DNA of 36,892 bases from Sphingomonas aerophila. GTDB taxonomy: Bacteria; Pseudomonadota; Alphaproteobacteria; Sphingomonadales; Sphingomonadaceae. Where the stretch lies: NCBI RefSeq assembly GCF_014199305.1, contig NZ_JACIJK010000017.1, positions 1-36,892 of the forward strand, given 5' to 3'. Position 1 is the first letter of the stretch; every line of letters starts with the position of its first letter. Below are positions 23,393 to 31,416 of this stretch, one piece after another. A program made the translations under genes and the position numbers. The notes under the pieces were generated by a model. That model did no database searches, had not been told where the DNA came from, and worked only from the letters and a program-made list of their open reading frames with translations.

Positions 23393-25696
23393 ATGATCAG
23401 TTCGGGAACGCACAGCAGTACGTTGGTGATCATGTCGATTGCCATTGCGACTTTCGCATCTTACACAGCGCTCGATCTCGCGGCCCGTATCCGCGCGTCC
23501 ATTGGCTGGATCCGGCAGGTATGGCTGGGCACCGCGGCGGTGGCGATGGGCGGCGGGATTTGGGCCATGCACTTTGTCGCCATGCTCGCGTTCAGCATGC
23601 CGGGCATGGAGGTCGGGTACGACCTCGGCCTTACCCTGCTATCGCTGCTCATCGCTATTTGCGTGACCGGAATAGCGTTTGCCGTGATGGCGCGGTCTCA
23701 CGGATCAGGAGGACGACTGCTTGCCGCCGGCCTGTTCATGGGCCTGGGCGTCATCGGCATGCACTACATGGGCATGGCCGCCATGCAAATGACCGCAGCG
23801 ATCAGCTATGATCGGCTGTGGTTCAGCGCTTCCGTCCTGATTGCGATCGGTGCGGCCACTTCAGCGCTGTGGCTTGCGTCGCGCAACAGCGGACAGGCGG
23901 AGAAGGTCGTGGCGGCGCTCGTTATGGGCGGCGCAATCTCCGGAATGCACTTTGCCGGCATCAAAGCGGCCACCTTCACCGGCCTCGGCGTTAGGATGGA
24001 AGGTGGCCCTGAAAGCGTCGGCCAGACAGCTCTTGCGGTCGGTGTGTTTGCCGCGTCCTTTCTGGTTCTTCTTTTCTCCCTTGTTGCCGCGATGTTCGAC
24101 CGCCGCTTTGCAGTGCTCGCCGAGCGCGAAGCCGTGGCTCTGCGCGCCAGCGAGGAGCGGTTCCGCTCACTATACCGGGGCACGCCGCTACCGCTCCATT
24201 CCCTCGACCAGGAGGGCAGGATCGAGCAGGTCAGCAATACGTGGCTGGAACTTATGGGTTACCAACGCGACGAAGTTGTCGGTCGACCGTTGATCAACTT
24301 CCTGATCGAAGAGTCAGCCCGTCAATTTCGCACAATAGACTGGCCGGCGCTGGTAACCCAGGACGCGCTGGAACCGCGCGAGTACCGTGTAGTCACAAAG
24401 GACGGAGCCTTCCTAGACGTCGTATCCGCGGCACGGATCGAGCGGGACGAGCACGGCACCTTCATGTACCTCGTCGGCGGCCTGACCGACGTTACCGAGC
24501 GCAAACGTGCGGAAGAAGCGCTCAGGCAGGCGCAGAAGATCGAGACCATCGGTCAGCTCACTGGCGGCGTGGCCCATGACTTCAACAACCTGCTCGCTGT
24601 TATCATGGGCAATTTGGACATCCTTCGAAGAAGACTGCCCGACGACCCCAAACTGATGCGTTTGGTCGAGAGCGCCCTTGAGGGCGTGCATCGCGGCGCA
24701 TCCCTCACGCAACGTTTGCTCGCCTTTGCTCGCAGGCAGGACCTGCGTCCTGAGGCGGTCGACGTACCAGACCTCGTGCGCGGTATGACAGACATGCTGC
24801 AGCGCTCATTGGGGCCGCAGGTACGCGTGGAGACGCGGTTTCCGCGCAATCTACCGCCTGTCCACGCTGACGTTAACCAGCTCGAGATGGCGCTCCTCAA
24901 CCTCGCCGTTAACGCCCGCGACGCCATGCCTGGCGGCGGAAAGCTCGACGTGAGCGCGGCTGCAGAAAGCCTGGGGCAGCCTAATATCGCTGGTCTGCCG
25001 AGTGGCCCTTATGTCCGAGTGACGCTCGCGGACTCGGGGGAGGGTATGGATGCAGCGACACTCGCACGGGCCACAGAGCCGTTCTTCACCACCAAGGGCA
25101 TAGGAAAGGGGACTGGGTTGGGCCTGTCCATGGTTCATGGCCTTGCTGCCCAATCTGGCGGCCGGCTCATGATCCGTAGCCACGTCGGCCATGGCACCAC
25201 GATCGACCTATACCTGCCGGCTACGGTCAAGGCAGCGGCTGCGCAGCGCCGGACAGTCGGTGACGTTTCAGTCGAAGCGGGGGAGGCTCTCGACATCCTC
25301 GTGGTCGATGATGATCCTTTGGTGCTCGCCAACACGGCCGCGATGCTGGAAGATATGGGTCACTCAGTCCGGCTTGCACGGTCAGGCGAGGATGCCCTGG
25401 ATCAGCTTGCACGAGACTCGAACGTTGATCTAGTCGTGACCGATCAGCTCATGCCCGGCATGACGGGCTCGCAGCTTGCCCGGCAGATCAGGCTGGGGGC
25501 TGCTGACACCCCGGTGCTCATCGTCAGCGGGTTTGCCGAGTTGGAAGCCACGGAAGGCGGGCGCTTCCCACTTTTGCCGAAACCTTTTGATCGAGAGGCA
25601 TTGGCGCGCGCCCTAAAAGACCTTCATCGCCCCGCAAACGTGGTGCCGTTACATCGTCGGAAACGGCAGGGGAAAGCATTCGGGCTGGAAGCGTAA
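23393..25696 (+). CDS. MHYT-sensor hybrid histidine kinase
   Basis: A 767-aa membrane sensor. Residues ~10-240 form a seven-helix MHYT domain with its conserved His motifs WAMHFVAM (His60), GMHYMGMAAM (His124) and GMHFAGIKA (His186), thought to bind copper and sense a diatomic gas or redox state. A PAS/PAC domain follows (~255-370), then HisKA with phospho-His395 in GGVAHDFNNLLAV, and the ATPase with NLAVNARDAMPGGG, DSGEGMD and GKGTGLGLSMVHG. A C-terminal receiver holds acidic residues in ILVVDDDP and the acceptor Asp684 in VVTDQLMPG, with Lys in LLPKPFD. GGGGG precedes the start. A lone receiver gene faces it 295 nt downstream and may be a partner. Confidence 0.93.
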   Translation: MISSGTHSSTLVIMSIAIATFASYTALDLAARIRASIGWIRQVWLGTAAVAMGGGIWAMHFVAMLAFSMPGMEVGYDLGLTLLSLLIAICVTGIAFAVMARSHGSGGRLLAAGLFMGLGVIGMHYMGMAAMQMTAAISYDRLWFSASVLIAIGAATSALWLASRNSGQAEKVVAALVMGGAISGMHFAGIKAATFTGLGVRMEGGPESVGQTALAVGVFAASFLVLLFSLVAAMFDRRFAVLAEREAVALRASEERFRSLYRGTPLPLHSLDQEGRIEQVSNTWLELMGYQRDEVVGRPLINFLIEESARQFRTIDWPALVTQDALEPREYRVVTKDGAFLDVVSAARIERDEHGTFMYLVGGLTDVTERKRAEEALRQAQKIETIGQLTGGVAHDFNNLLAVIMGNLDILRRRLPDDPKLMRLVESALEGVHRGASLTQRLLAFARRQDLRPEAVDVPDLVRGMTDMLQRSLGPQVRVETRFPRNLPPVHADVNQLEMALLNLAVNARDAMPGGGKLDVSAAAESLGQPNIAGLPSGPYVRVTLADSGEGMDAATLARATEPFFTTKGIGKGTGLGLSMVHGLAAQSGGRLMIRSHVGHGTTIDLYLPATVKAAAAQRRTVGDVSVEAGEALDILVVDDDPLVLANTAAMLEDMGHSVRLARSGEDALDQLARDSNVDLVVTDQLMPGMTGSQLARQIRLGAADTPVLIVSGFAELEATEGGRFPLLPKPFDREALARALKDLHRPANVVPLHRRKRQGKAFGLEA

Positions 25697-25991
25697 CAAG
25701 CGGCGCGAGACGCGATGCCGAGTTGCATTTAAGGTCTGGCCCTTGCGCGAGCTGCGCCTTCTCTCTTTTGATAACGTGCAAGCCCGGTCAAGGCGCAGAA
25801 ACCCTGTCCTACCCTGAACCTGCAGTGCGAGTCAGGGACGATCGGCACGGTGAACGGCCGGTGGCTTACGGCGGCCAGAGTTGCCCCTTGAGCGCCCGAG
25901 GATGGGCGTTAGCGGACATCGCGACCGCGGCGGACATCCATCCGCCAAAGTCCGCGATGCCGACGCAAACTCTCGAGCTGTAACGCAGCCG

Positions 25992-26381
25992 CTAGAGACT
26001 GGACGTTTGCTCATTGAGAAGGGTGGCGACGGCTGTCACGAGCTGCGCTCCCGCAAATGGCTTGGGCAGCAAAACGCTCTTGGGAACGCCGTACGCCTGC
26101 CAGTCGGCAGCGCTGTCTCCAGTGACATATACAATCGCGATCTCGGGATGCAGCTCCCGAGCATGTCGAGCAACGTCCCAGCCCTTCAAGCCTTTCCCAA
26201 GTCGGATGTCTGTGACCACTCCAACAGGTGCAAAATCGGCTCCGTCCAGAAGGCTGATCGCCTCATCACCCTGACAAGCAACCCGAACTGAGAAGCCAGC
26301 GTCCTGTAGGGTATCTTCCAAGAATAGCTGGATCGCTGGTTCATCTTCCACGACCAGCAGGATTACCGACTCAAATTCCAA
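25992..26381 (-). CDS. Single-domain response regulator
   Basis: A 129-aa stand-alone receiver. The acidic pocket is in LLVVEDEPAIQ, the acceptor is Asp58 in GVVTDIRLGKG, the Thr switch lies in IVYVTGDSAADW and Lys107 in LLPKPFAGAQ. There is no output domain, so it probably acts by protein contact or as a phosphate relay or sink. It converges with the MHYT hybrid kinase gene, and this pairing is suggestive rather than proven. The similarity to FixJ-like or CheY-like receivers that follow hybrid kinases in alphaproteobacteria fits that view. Confidence 0.9.
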   Translation of the reverse strand: MEFESVILLVVEDEPAIQLFLEDTLQDAGFSVRVACQGDEAISLLDGADFAPVGVVTDIRLGKGLKGWDVARHARELHPEIAIVYVTGDSAADWQAYGVPKSVLLPKPFAGAQLVTAVATLLNEQTSSL

Positions 26382-26942
26382 GTTTTACTCTCCCTTAGCC
26401 AGAACTAGCATCGCCTGCGTGCAAGGTCCGGGCCGGACCAACCACTTAGGAAGATATACTGGGCAACATAAGAGAGAAGCGCTGTCTGACCCAGGTTAGG
26501 CCATTGTAAAAAGTGAACTTCTATGGAATGCGCCGTATCAGGAACCCGGTGTTCGCGGACGACGCGACCATGGGGCATCTTCCCCTGCTGTAGTTGCAAA
26601 GGGCGCGCAAATGCCTGGTCTGTAAAGGCCAGCATGGGTGCCGGACCCACTCGATACCCGCTACCGCGGATGCGAAACGAGTGCCTTAGATTGATCGTCC
26701 AGATTCGGGAGCATAGCTGCCGTCGTGCTCGATCTGAATGATAGTCCGCTTACCGCCTTTGCCGCTCAAAAGCGGACCGGCGGCTCTCCACCCAAAGCCG
26801 GACAGTCCCAAAATACCATCCGTTGTGGGAACCTTCGAAAACATGATGCGAGCGCTGCGCAGCGCATCACAGCTGTCCCAAGGCGGGAACATGTTAACCG
26901 CAGGAAACGCGCGACTTTAACCTTTCGTCAACCGTAGCGCGG
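26382..26942. other. Intergenic region with the first dispersed repeat copy
   Basis: No gene was supported on either strand; short frames lack ribosome sites and motifs. It holds the promoter side of the response regulator and, from 26788, the first copy of the ~44-bp repeat that recurs downstream. Confidence 0.5.
26788..26831 (+). repeat. Dispersed ~44-bp repeat, copy 1
   Basis: This family has the form CCACCCAAACCCGGACAGTC, then CCGAAATAGCATCCCAAT, then CGGGAC. The last part can pair with its own GTCCC, making a 5-7-bp stem with a ~13-17-nt loop. All copies here lie on the plus strand. This copy has AAAGCC, CCAAAATACCATCC and a divergent end TGTGGGAAC. No gene precedes it. Confidence 0.75.
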
Positions 26943-26963
26943 GTGGCGAGGAGCAAAGCCGCG

Positions 26964-27371
26964 ATGGACATTGGACTAGGATCGCCGGGCATGTATCTGT
27001 TGCTGGCAGGCGGGCTAGCGACTGGTGCGGGCAAGGCGCTGGCGCGGCGCGACGTGCCGACCGCCTTGGCGCTTGGGATCGCCGCAGTGTTGAGTGGCCA
27101 GGCGGCGGGCCTGGCCGAGCACTTGCTGGCAGTGGCATGGACGGTGGTGGCGGTGGGGCTGATCGCCGCGGCGGGTAGCGCAGCGGTACGCTGGCTGACC
27201 GGGGCACGGGCGGGACTAGGCGCTGTTCTGGTTGTTACCTCCGGCATGATGGCCGCGATGGCCACGCATGGGGCAAGCATGGGGACGGACAACGCGCCGC
27301 TGACGATCGGGGTAGCCCTGCACCACAATGTAGCAACATTGATCGGCTTCTGGAGCGGCTCCGGCGGGTAA
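26964..27371 (+). CDS. Small multi-pass membrane protein, unknown function
   Basis: A 135-aa protein from ATG 26964, with GAGGAG 12 bases upstream (a GTG 21 bases earlier is the alternative start). Four hydrophobic segments are evident: MYLLLAGGLATGAGKALA, ALALGIAAVLSGQAAGLAEH, LLAVAWTVVAVGLIAAAGSA and LGAVLVVTSGMMAAMATHGA, ending with a soluble DNAPLTIGVALHHNVATLIG tail. The antisense frame is longer (187 codons) but Ser/Pro/Arg-rich without motif, typical of a shadow of a GC-rich membrane gene. No family recognised. Confidence 0.6.
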   Translation: MDIGLGSPGMYLLLAGGLATGAGKALARRDVPTALALGIAAVLSGQAAGLAEHLLAVAWTVVAVGLIAAAGSAAVRWLTGARAGLGAVLVVTSGMMAAMATHGASMGTDNAPLTIGVALHHNVATLIGFWSGSGG

Positions 27372-27534
27372 TCGCCCACAAGCGACGTCGATCTGCTCAC
27401 CCTACCGGACCGGGCAGCTAGGCAGGAGCGGAAGACAGAACGCCCACTCTCAGACATTCGTCACCTTCCCAAGCGCACCCACTAGCGGACGTCAGTCTCA
27501 ACTATATGATGAGTGCAGTTTCGTGAGGTGACCG

Positions 27535-28029
27535 ATGTACCGCCTCTTACTGCTGATGTGCGCGACTGCTGGCCTTATCTGTTCACCGCAGGCCGATGCC
27601 CAGAGAGGTATGGGTGTGGGGTGGAGCATAGGCGCTGCTGCCTCTGGATGGTACCTGCAGCGAGTTGCCGGAACGGGAGAGCGAATACAGCTGTCGTGTT
27701 CTCCCGTTTTGCACGGTCATTGGCTATACCATCTGGATGTGAAATCGAACCAAGCGAGTTCAGGCCATCGTGATGAGCGCGTAGAAATGTTGATCGATCG
27801 GTCACCCGAGACTTGGCATTATCAGCTTGCCGTGGATGGCCCGGGTTCCGCAGGCACTACTTTGAACAGATCCTCGTTCGTCGCGCTTCTTCAGCAACTG
27901 AACAGCCTAGCTTTGGGGGACGCTGTTTCTGTGCGCAGGCTCGGGTTCAGCATTGCCCCAAGAAATAGCGATCAGGAGACGACATTTGTCGAATTCAGAA
28001 AGCTATGCAGGCTCGACTTGCGGGGATGA
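27535..28029 (+). CDS. Exported protein of unknown function
   Basis: A 164-aa protein with a signal peptide (MYRLLLLMCATAGLICSPQA, cleavage after ADA). The mature part looks beta-rich (IQLSCSPVLHGHWLYHLDVK, TWHYQLAVDGPGSAGTTLNR) and contains one helix (SSFVALLQQLNSLALG). Two Cys in the mature chain could form a disulphide. GAGGTGACCG gives the ribosome site. No family is recognised. It is the first gene before the dispersed repeat copy at 28077, 47 nt past its stop. Confidence 0.65.
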   Translation: MYRLLLLMCATAGLICSPQADAQRGMGVGWSIGAAASGWYLQRVAGTGERIQLSCSPVLHGHWLYHLDVKSNQASSGHRDERVEMLIDRSPETWHYQLAVDGPGSAGTTLNRSSFVALLQQLNSLALGDAVSVRRLGFSIAPRNSDQETTFVEFRKLCRLDLRG

Positions 28030-28076
28030 ACGGCAGCCATATGCCCTCCTCCAGCCGAAAGCTGCCTTTCTGCTTT

Positions 28077-28119
28077 CCCCCAAACCCGGACAGTCCCAGA
28101 ATACCATCCCAATTGGGAC
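28077..28119 (+). repeat. Dispersed repeat, copy 2
   Basis: Ends ATCCCAATTGGGAC, so the stem is GTCCCA/TGGGAC: an A-T pair replaces the G-C pair of other copies, a compensatory change. It begins 48 nt after the stop of the exported-protein gene and is followed by a conserved ~50-bp leader (CGCTCGCCCAATTGCAGACG) running to the next gene. Confidence 0.8.
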
Positions 28120-28170
28120 GACAGCGCTCGCCCAATTGCAGACGTCGGCGCGATCGGACAATTTGCGCCA

Positions 28171-28527
28171 ATGTATCAGTTCAACTCCATAGCTGGGCGG
28201 ACCAGGCTTGGTACATCGATGGGGATCGGAATAGGCGCCCTCATCGCCGTTCCCGCAATCCTAGCAGCCATCATGTCTGGTGGCGCCGGACACGGCTCTT
28301 ACATCGTGGCACGAGTGCTGTTCCCGTTCTCTATGCTTCTCACGCGACCTGAGGGAGAGATTGGGCCTGTCGCTATGTGCGCTGCATTGCTTCAGTTTCC
28401 GCTGTACGGTGCACTGGTCGGGCGGGCTGTGGCTCTGAAAACTGATCGAGCCGTCTTCTTTGCCGCAGCAGCGCACCTGGTTGCCGCTCTCGCCTGCTTC
28501 ATGGGCCTGCTCCCCGACTTTTCGTAA
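28171..28527 (+). CDS. Small membrane protein, paralogue A
   Basis: A 118-aa protein, MYQFNSIAGRTRLGTSMGIG at its start, with three or four hydrophobic segments (GIGIGALIAVPAILAAIMSG, YIVARVLFPFSMLLT, EIGPVAMCAALLQFPLYGAL, VFFAAAAHLVAALACFMGLL). No named family. A near-identical gene lies at 30382 and the two proteins differ at only about ten of 118 positions. No good ribosome site precedes the ATG; the repeat-linked leader ends only one base before it. Most likely an inner-membrane protein of unknown role. Confidence 0.68.
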   Translation: MYQFNSIAGRTRLGTSMGIGIGALIAVPAILAAIMSGGAGHGSYIVARVLFPFSMLLTRPEGEIGPVAMCAALLQFPLYGALVGRAVALKTDRAVFFAAAAHLVAALACFMGLLPDFS

Positions 28528-28544
28528 AGGGCGAGTGTCTGCCT

Positions 28545-28588
28545 CGACCCGACCCCCGACAGTCCCAAATCACCATTCCAAACGGGAC
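28545..28588 (+). repeat. Dispersed repeat, copy 3
   Basis: Variant CGACCCGACCCCCGACAGTC with an AAACGGGAC end, 17 nt after the stop of paralogue A. The same CGACCCCCGACAGT variant follows paralogue B (copy 7), showing that it was duplicated with the gene. Confidence 0.8.
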
Positions 28589-28723
28589 GGCTTCTTTGCC
28601 TGCGCGCCTTCAAAGCGGCCCTTCCGCTAGCGCCCATACCCGGCCACTCACGCAGGACAGCTGGCTGGCCTGTTTCGGACGTTTGTTCATCCGTCACTGC
28701 GTGAAGCAGACCTAGGCGTGCGC

Positions 28724-29290
28724 TTATCCGGGGAGTCGATCGGGCGAGAGCGCAAGCGGCTTCAGCCACTCTGGTGCTACGGGAAAGGTCTTCCACTCGC
28801 GCTTGAAAGGTGTGCGAACTTCCACCTGCACCGGATGAAAGTCCCGAACCCACCGTGCGGCGGACTCTAGTTGCGGCGCAAGCTCTGCCAGCGTGATGGT
28901 AGTGGTACCACACCACTTACCAGTTGCGTCAGTGAGAACGGCAGTGCGAATGGTCCCGTCCAACCATTGCGCAACAAGCAACTTGGCATGGTCCGCGATC
29001 ACGGCCGCGTTCGCATCCGGTAGTCCATACGGGGCTGGGTTATGAGTTTCCCAGTATCCGAACGCTACGGTCAATTCTTGATCGGCGGAATAGAGCACAA
29101 TCGGCTCCACCTCGCTCCCGTCGACGTGCGAGATCGTCAGCAAAAGGTAGCCGGGCTCCCAGCGGGTCCACTCACCCGTCCGGGCGATAGGCCAGTTGTG
29201 AAGGGCCGCGAAGACTTGCTCGGACCACTCGTCAATGGGCCCCGCCATCTCGCTCGGATAAGGAACTCCGGATTCCGCGGGATCGGTCAT
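28724..29290 (-). CDS. Conserved-looking protein of unknown function
   Basis: A 188-aa soluble acidic protein, the only minus-strand gene of this small-gene run. It begins MTDPAESGVPYPSEMAGPID and includes WSEQVFAALHNWPIARTGEW, YLLLTISHVDGSEVEPIVLY, VAFGYWETHNPAPYGLPDAN and KREWKTFPVAPEWLKPLALS. It is Trp-rich (eight or more) and looks like one alpha-beta domain. No family is recognised; proteins of this kind often sit beside toxin systems as immunity proteins, but nothing here proves that. Divergent from repeat copy 4. Confidence 0.65.
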   Translation of the reverse strand: MTDPAESGVPYPSEMAGPIDEWSEQVFAALHNWPIARTGEWTRWEPGYLLLTISHVDGSEVEPIVLYSADQELTVAFGYWETHNPAPYGLPDANAAVIADHAKLLVAQWLDGTIRTAVLTDATGKWCGTTTITLAELAPQLESAARWVRDFHPVQVEVRTPFKREWKTFPVAPEWLKPLALSPDRLPG

Positions 29291-29357
29291 GCGGCATCAT
29301 CGCCACAAGAACGGCCGTTTTCCACCCCTAGCTGCTCTAACCTGGCCGGACCATTGT

Positions 29358-29401
29358 CCACCCAAAGCCGGACAGTCCCGAAATAGCATCCCAATGGAGA
29401 C
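29358..29401 (+). repeat. Dispersed repeat, copy 4
   Basis: Ends CCCAATGGAGAC, breaking part of the stem. It is followed by GGCAGCTCTCGCCCCAATTG, the leader shared with copies 2, 6 and 9, which runs to the next gene's start at 29455. Confidence 0.8.
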
Positions 29402-29454
29402 GGCAGCTCTCGCCCCAATTGCGGACATCGCATCGGTCATTTACGCTCTGACTT

Positions 29455-29670
29455 ATGAGAAAGGTCGGTCGTGAATTCGCTCTGTTCGCCGCCCTCCCGA
29501 CTATCGCTGCGATGATCTGCGTCGTATGGCTGAACGGCGATCTCACGCAGGTAGAGGCTCTGGTGCCAGTGTACCTAGCGGCCCTGATCCTCGCCCTCGC
29601 ACTTGTTACGATATACGTGACTGCCGTCCTATTCAGGACAATTCGGTGGCTAACGGCCAGCGTCCGCTAA
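29455..29670 (+). CDS. Small two-helix membrane protein
   Basis: A 71-aa protein, MRKVGREFALFAALPTIAAM then two hydrophobic helices at ~8-25 (FALFAALPTIAAMICVVWL) and ~36-60 (ALVPVYLAALILALALVTIY), ending FRTIRWLTASVR. Positive charges at both ends place the termini in the cytoplasm. No family recognised. Its stop codon directly abuts repeat copy 5, and it starts behind the leader of copy 4, so it fills one repeat-to-repeat interval completely. Confidence 0.6.
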   Translation: MRKVGREFALFAALPTIAAMICVVWLNGDLTQVEALVPVYLAALILALALVTIYVTAVLFRTIRWLTASVR

Positions 29671-29690
29671 CCACCCAAACCCGGACACTG
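29671..29690 (+). repeat. Dispersed repeat, copy 5 (first half only)
   Basis: CCACCCAAACCCGGACACTG begins on the base after the preceding stop codon; the second half is missing, so no hairpin can form. Confidence 0.65.
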
Positions 29691-29862
29691 CGGGTACTGA
29701 GCGGGTACGGCGTCCATCTCCGCGATCGCAAGACACGCCTTTCCGCAGCCTTTGGCGAACATGGCGGTGGTATTGTCCGCCGCGATCTGACGACGGCTAC
29801 CACTCAGTAGCGGACGTAACCGTAAGCCGGTATGCTTCGGATGTTGCCGGGAGGAGTCGCTC

Positions 29863-30234
29863 GTGAGCTATGACTTGGCTGTTTTTGACCCGACGTCTGC
29901 TCCTTCAGGTCGCGATGAGTTTCTTGCTTGGTTCGATAAGCAAGCAGAGTGGGCAGCGCCGCGCGACTACAATAGCCTGGACGGAACCTCGCCCGCTCTG
30001 CGCGACTGGTATCAGCTTATGATTCCGCAGTTCCCCGCGATGAACGGTCCGGATAGGTCGGATGCGTGGAATTCAAGAGTTTCCGATTACTGTATTGGGA
30101 GTGATGTCATTTACGTCGCGTTCGCGTCGTCGGTAGCTAAAGAGGCTTATACAGCGGTTCGGCGCGCTGCCGAACAAGCGGGAGTGGGGTTTCTCGACGC
30201 CAGTGGCGACGGTGAAGTCTGGCGTCCAATCTAG
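29863..30234 (+). CDS. Small conserved protein (MSYDLAVFDP family)
   Basis: A 123-aa soluble protein. The opening MSYDLAVFDPTSAPSGRDEF, the middle FDKQAEWAAPRDYNSLDGTS and the segment PQFPAMNGPD are a pattern I know from many uncharacterised bacterial proteins that start 'MSYDLAVFD'. The C-terminal VIYVAFASSVAKEAYTAVRR and GVGFLDASGDGEVWRP are also typical. Some relatives lie next to polymorphic-toxin genes, so an immunity role is one idea, unproven here. GTG start with GGGAGGAG upstream. Repeat copy 6 begins 52 nt after its stop. Confidence 0.75.
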   Translation: MSYDLAVFDPTSAPSGRDEFLAWFDKQAEWAAPRDYNSLDGTSPALRDWYQLMIPQFPAMNGPDRSDAWNSRVSDYCIGSDVIYVAFASSVAKEAYTAVRRAAEQAGVGFLDASGDGEVWRPI

Positions 30235-30285
30235 CGACCCGTACCGTGAGCCCGATCGTCGCACTTGCTGTCGCAGGCCCGTTTT

Positions 30286-30329
30286 CCACCCAAACCCGGA
30301 CAGTCCCGAAATAGCATCCCAATTGAGAC
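30286..30329 (+). repeat. Dispersed repeat, copy 6
   Basis: Ends CCCAATTGAGAC and continues into the shared GGCAGCTCTCGCCCCAATTG leader to paralogue B. Together with copy 7 it brackets the duplicated gene. Confidence 0.8.
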
Positions 30330-30381
30330 GGCAGCTCTCGCCCCAATTGCAGACATCGGCGCTATCGGACAATTTGCGCCG

Positions 30382-30738
30382 ATGTATCAGTTCAACTTCA
30401 TAGCCGGGCGGACCAGGCTTGGTACATCGATGGGGGCCGGAATAGGCGCCCTCATCGGCGCTCCCGCAATCCTAGCAGCCATCATGTCTGGTGGCGCCGG
30501 ACACGGCTCTTACATCGCGGCACGAGTGCTGTTCCCGTTCTCTATGCTCCTCACGCGGCTTGAGGGAGAGATTGGGCCTGTCGCTATGTGCGCGGCATTG
30601 CTCCAGTTTCCGCTGTACGGTGCACTGGTCGGGCGGGCTGTGGCTCTGAAAATTGATCGAGTCGTCCTTTTTGCCGCAGCAGCGCACCTGGTTGCCGCTC
30701 TCGCCTGCTTCACGGGCCTGCTCCCCGACTTTTCGTAA
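30382..30738 (+). CDS. Small membrane protein, paralogue B
   Basis: The second copy of the 118-aa membrane protein at 28171, starting MYQFNFIAGRTRLGTSMGAG and ending ACFTGLLPDFS. Differences are mostly conservative (V to A, R to L, A to V), with no frame damage, so both copies appear to be under selection or recently separated. The upstream frame opens at 30265, but the ATG at 30382 matches the start of paralogue A. Upstream leader and both flanking repeats are also shared, so the unit of duplication was repeat-gene-repeat, ~515 bp. Confidence 0.7.
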   Translation: MYQFNFIAGRTRLGTSMGAGIGALIGAPAILAAIMSGGAGHGSYIAARVLFPFSMLLTRLEGEIGPVAMCAALLQFPLYGALVGRAVALKIDRVVLFAAAAHLVAALACFTGLLPDFS

Positions 30739-30755
30739 AGGGCGAATGTTTGCTT

Positions 30756-30799
30756 CCACCCGACCCCCGACAGTCTCAAAACAGCATCCCAATCGGGAC
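30756..30799 (+). repeat. Dispersed repeat, copy 7
   Basis: Starts CCACCCGACCCCCGACAGTC, with AATCGGGAC at its end, 18 nt after the stop of paralogue B. Confidence 0.8.
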
Positions 30800-30886
30800 G
30801 ACTGCCAGTGGGAAGCGCCCACTGGCAGTCGTTCAGCTTGCTCGAAACAAGCTGCCCGTCCAGATTTGTAGGCCAAGGGGACTGAC

Positions 30887-31207
30887 ATGTCGCTGCTCGG
30901 TGAGAATGCCGAAATTCTGAAACGAATTGACGAGGGTGGAAACGATCTTAGCCTTTCGCGGGAGGTGGATTTCAGCCACCTCTTTGCTGACCGGCTCTCG
31001 GCAGAGGCCTTCGCTTCGGATGTTGAGCATCTTGGGTTCAGAGCAGCCGTCGAAAAAGTTGATCGCGACGAGGGCCATTGGGACGTGACAGCATCCAAGG
31101 AGCTGGTGCCCTCAGCGGCAAACGTGACCGCAGCAGAGGAGCAGTTGCACGCGCTGGCGCAAGTGTATGGCGGCTATGCAGACGGATGGGGCTCCATGAA
31201 CCCTTAA
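30887..31207 (+). CDS. RraB-like ribonuclease E inhibitor domain protein
   Basis: A 106-aa protein built as one RraB-type domain: VDFSHLFADRLSAEAFASDV, EHLGFRAAVEKVD, HWDVTASKELVPSAANVTAA and the hallmark LAQVYGGYADGWGSM near the C-terminus. In E. coli RraB binds RNase E and lowers its activity; this family is much wider, and many members lie in cassette-like or toxin-rich regions, where the domain may work as an immunity protein. AAGGGG precedes the ATG by eight bases. It fills the interval between repeat copies 7 and 8. Confidence 0.8.
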   Translation: MSLLGENAEILKRIDEGGNDLSLSREVDFSHLFADRLSAEAFASDVEHLGFRAAVEKVDRDEGHWDVTASKELVPSAANVTAAEEQLHALAQVYGGYADGWGSMNP

Positions 31208-31261
31208 GGTGCGAACGTCCGCTTATCTCTTCCGCACTCCCGAAAGCCGCCATTCCGTTCT

Positions 31262-31305
31262 CCACCCAAACCCGGACAGTCCCGAAATAGCATCCCAAAC
31301 GGGAC
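31262..31305 (+). repeat. Dispersed repeat, copy 8
   Basis: Carries the fullest consensus (CCACCCAAACCCGGACAGTC, CCGAAATAGCATCCCAAACG), 54 nt after the stop of the RraB-like gene. Confidence 0.8.
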
Positions 31306-31416
31306 AACCTGAACCGTCTCGATGACCCTTCCACTCGGGAAGGCACCGCGTCTGGATCACTAGACAGATAAAACCGCATCATTCAAGCTGATGCAGGTTG
31401 ATCGAGGAGTAACGCC

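Noticed and set aside
26894..27457. 187-codon minus-strand frame
   Set aside because: Ser/Pro/Arg-rich without domain; the plus strand gives a coherent multi-helix membrane protein with a ribosome site.
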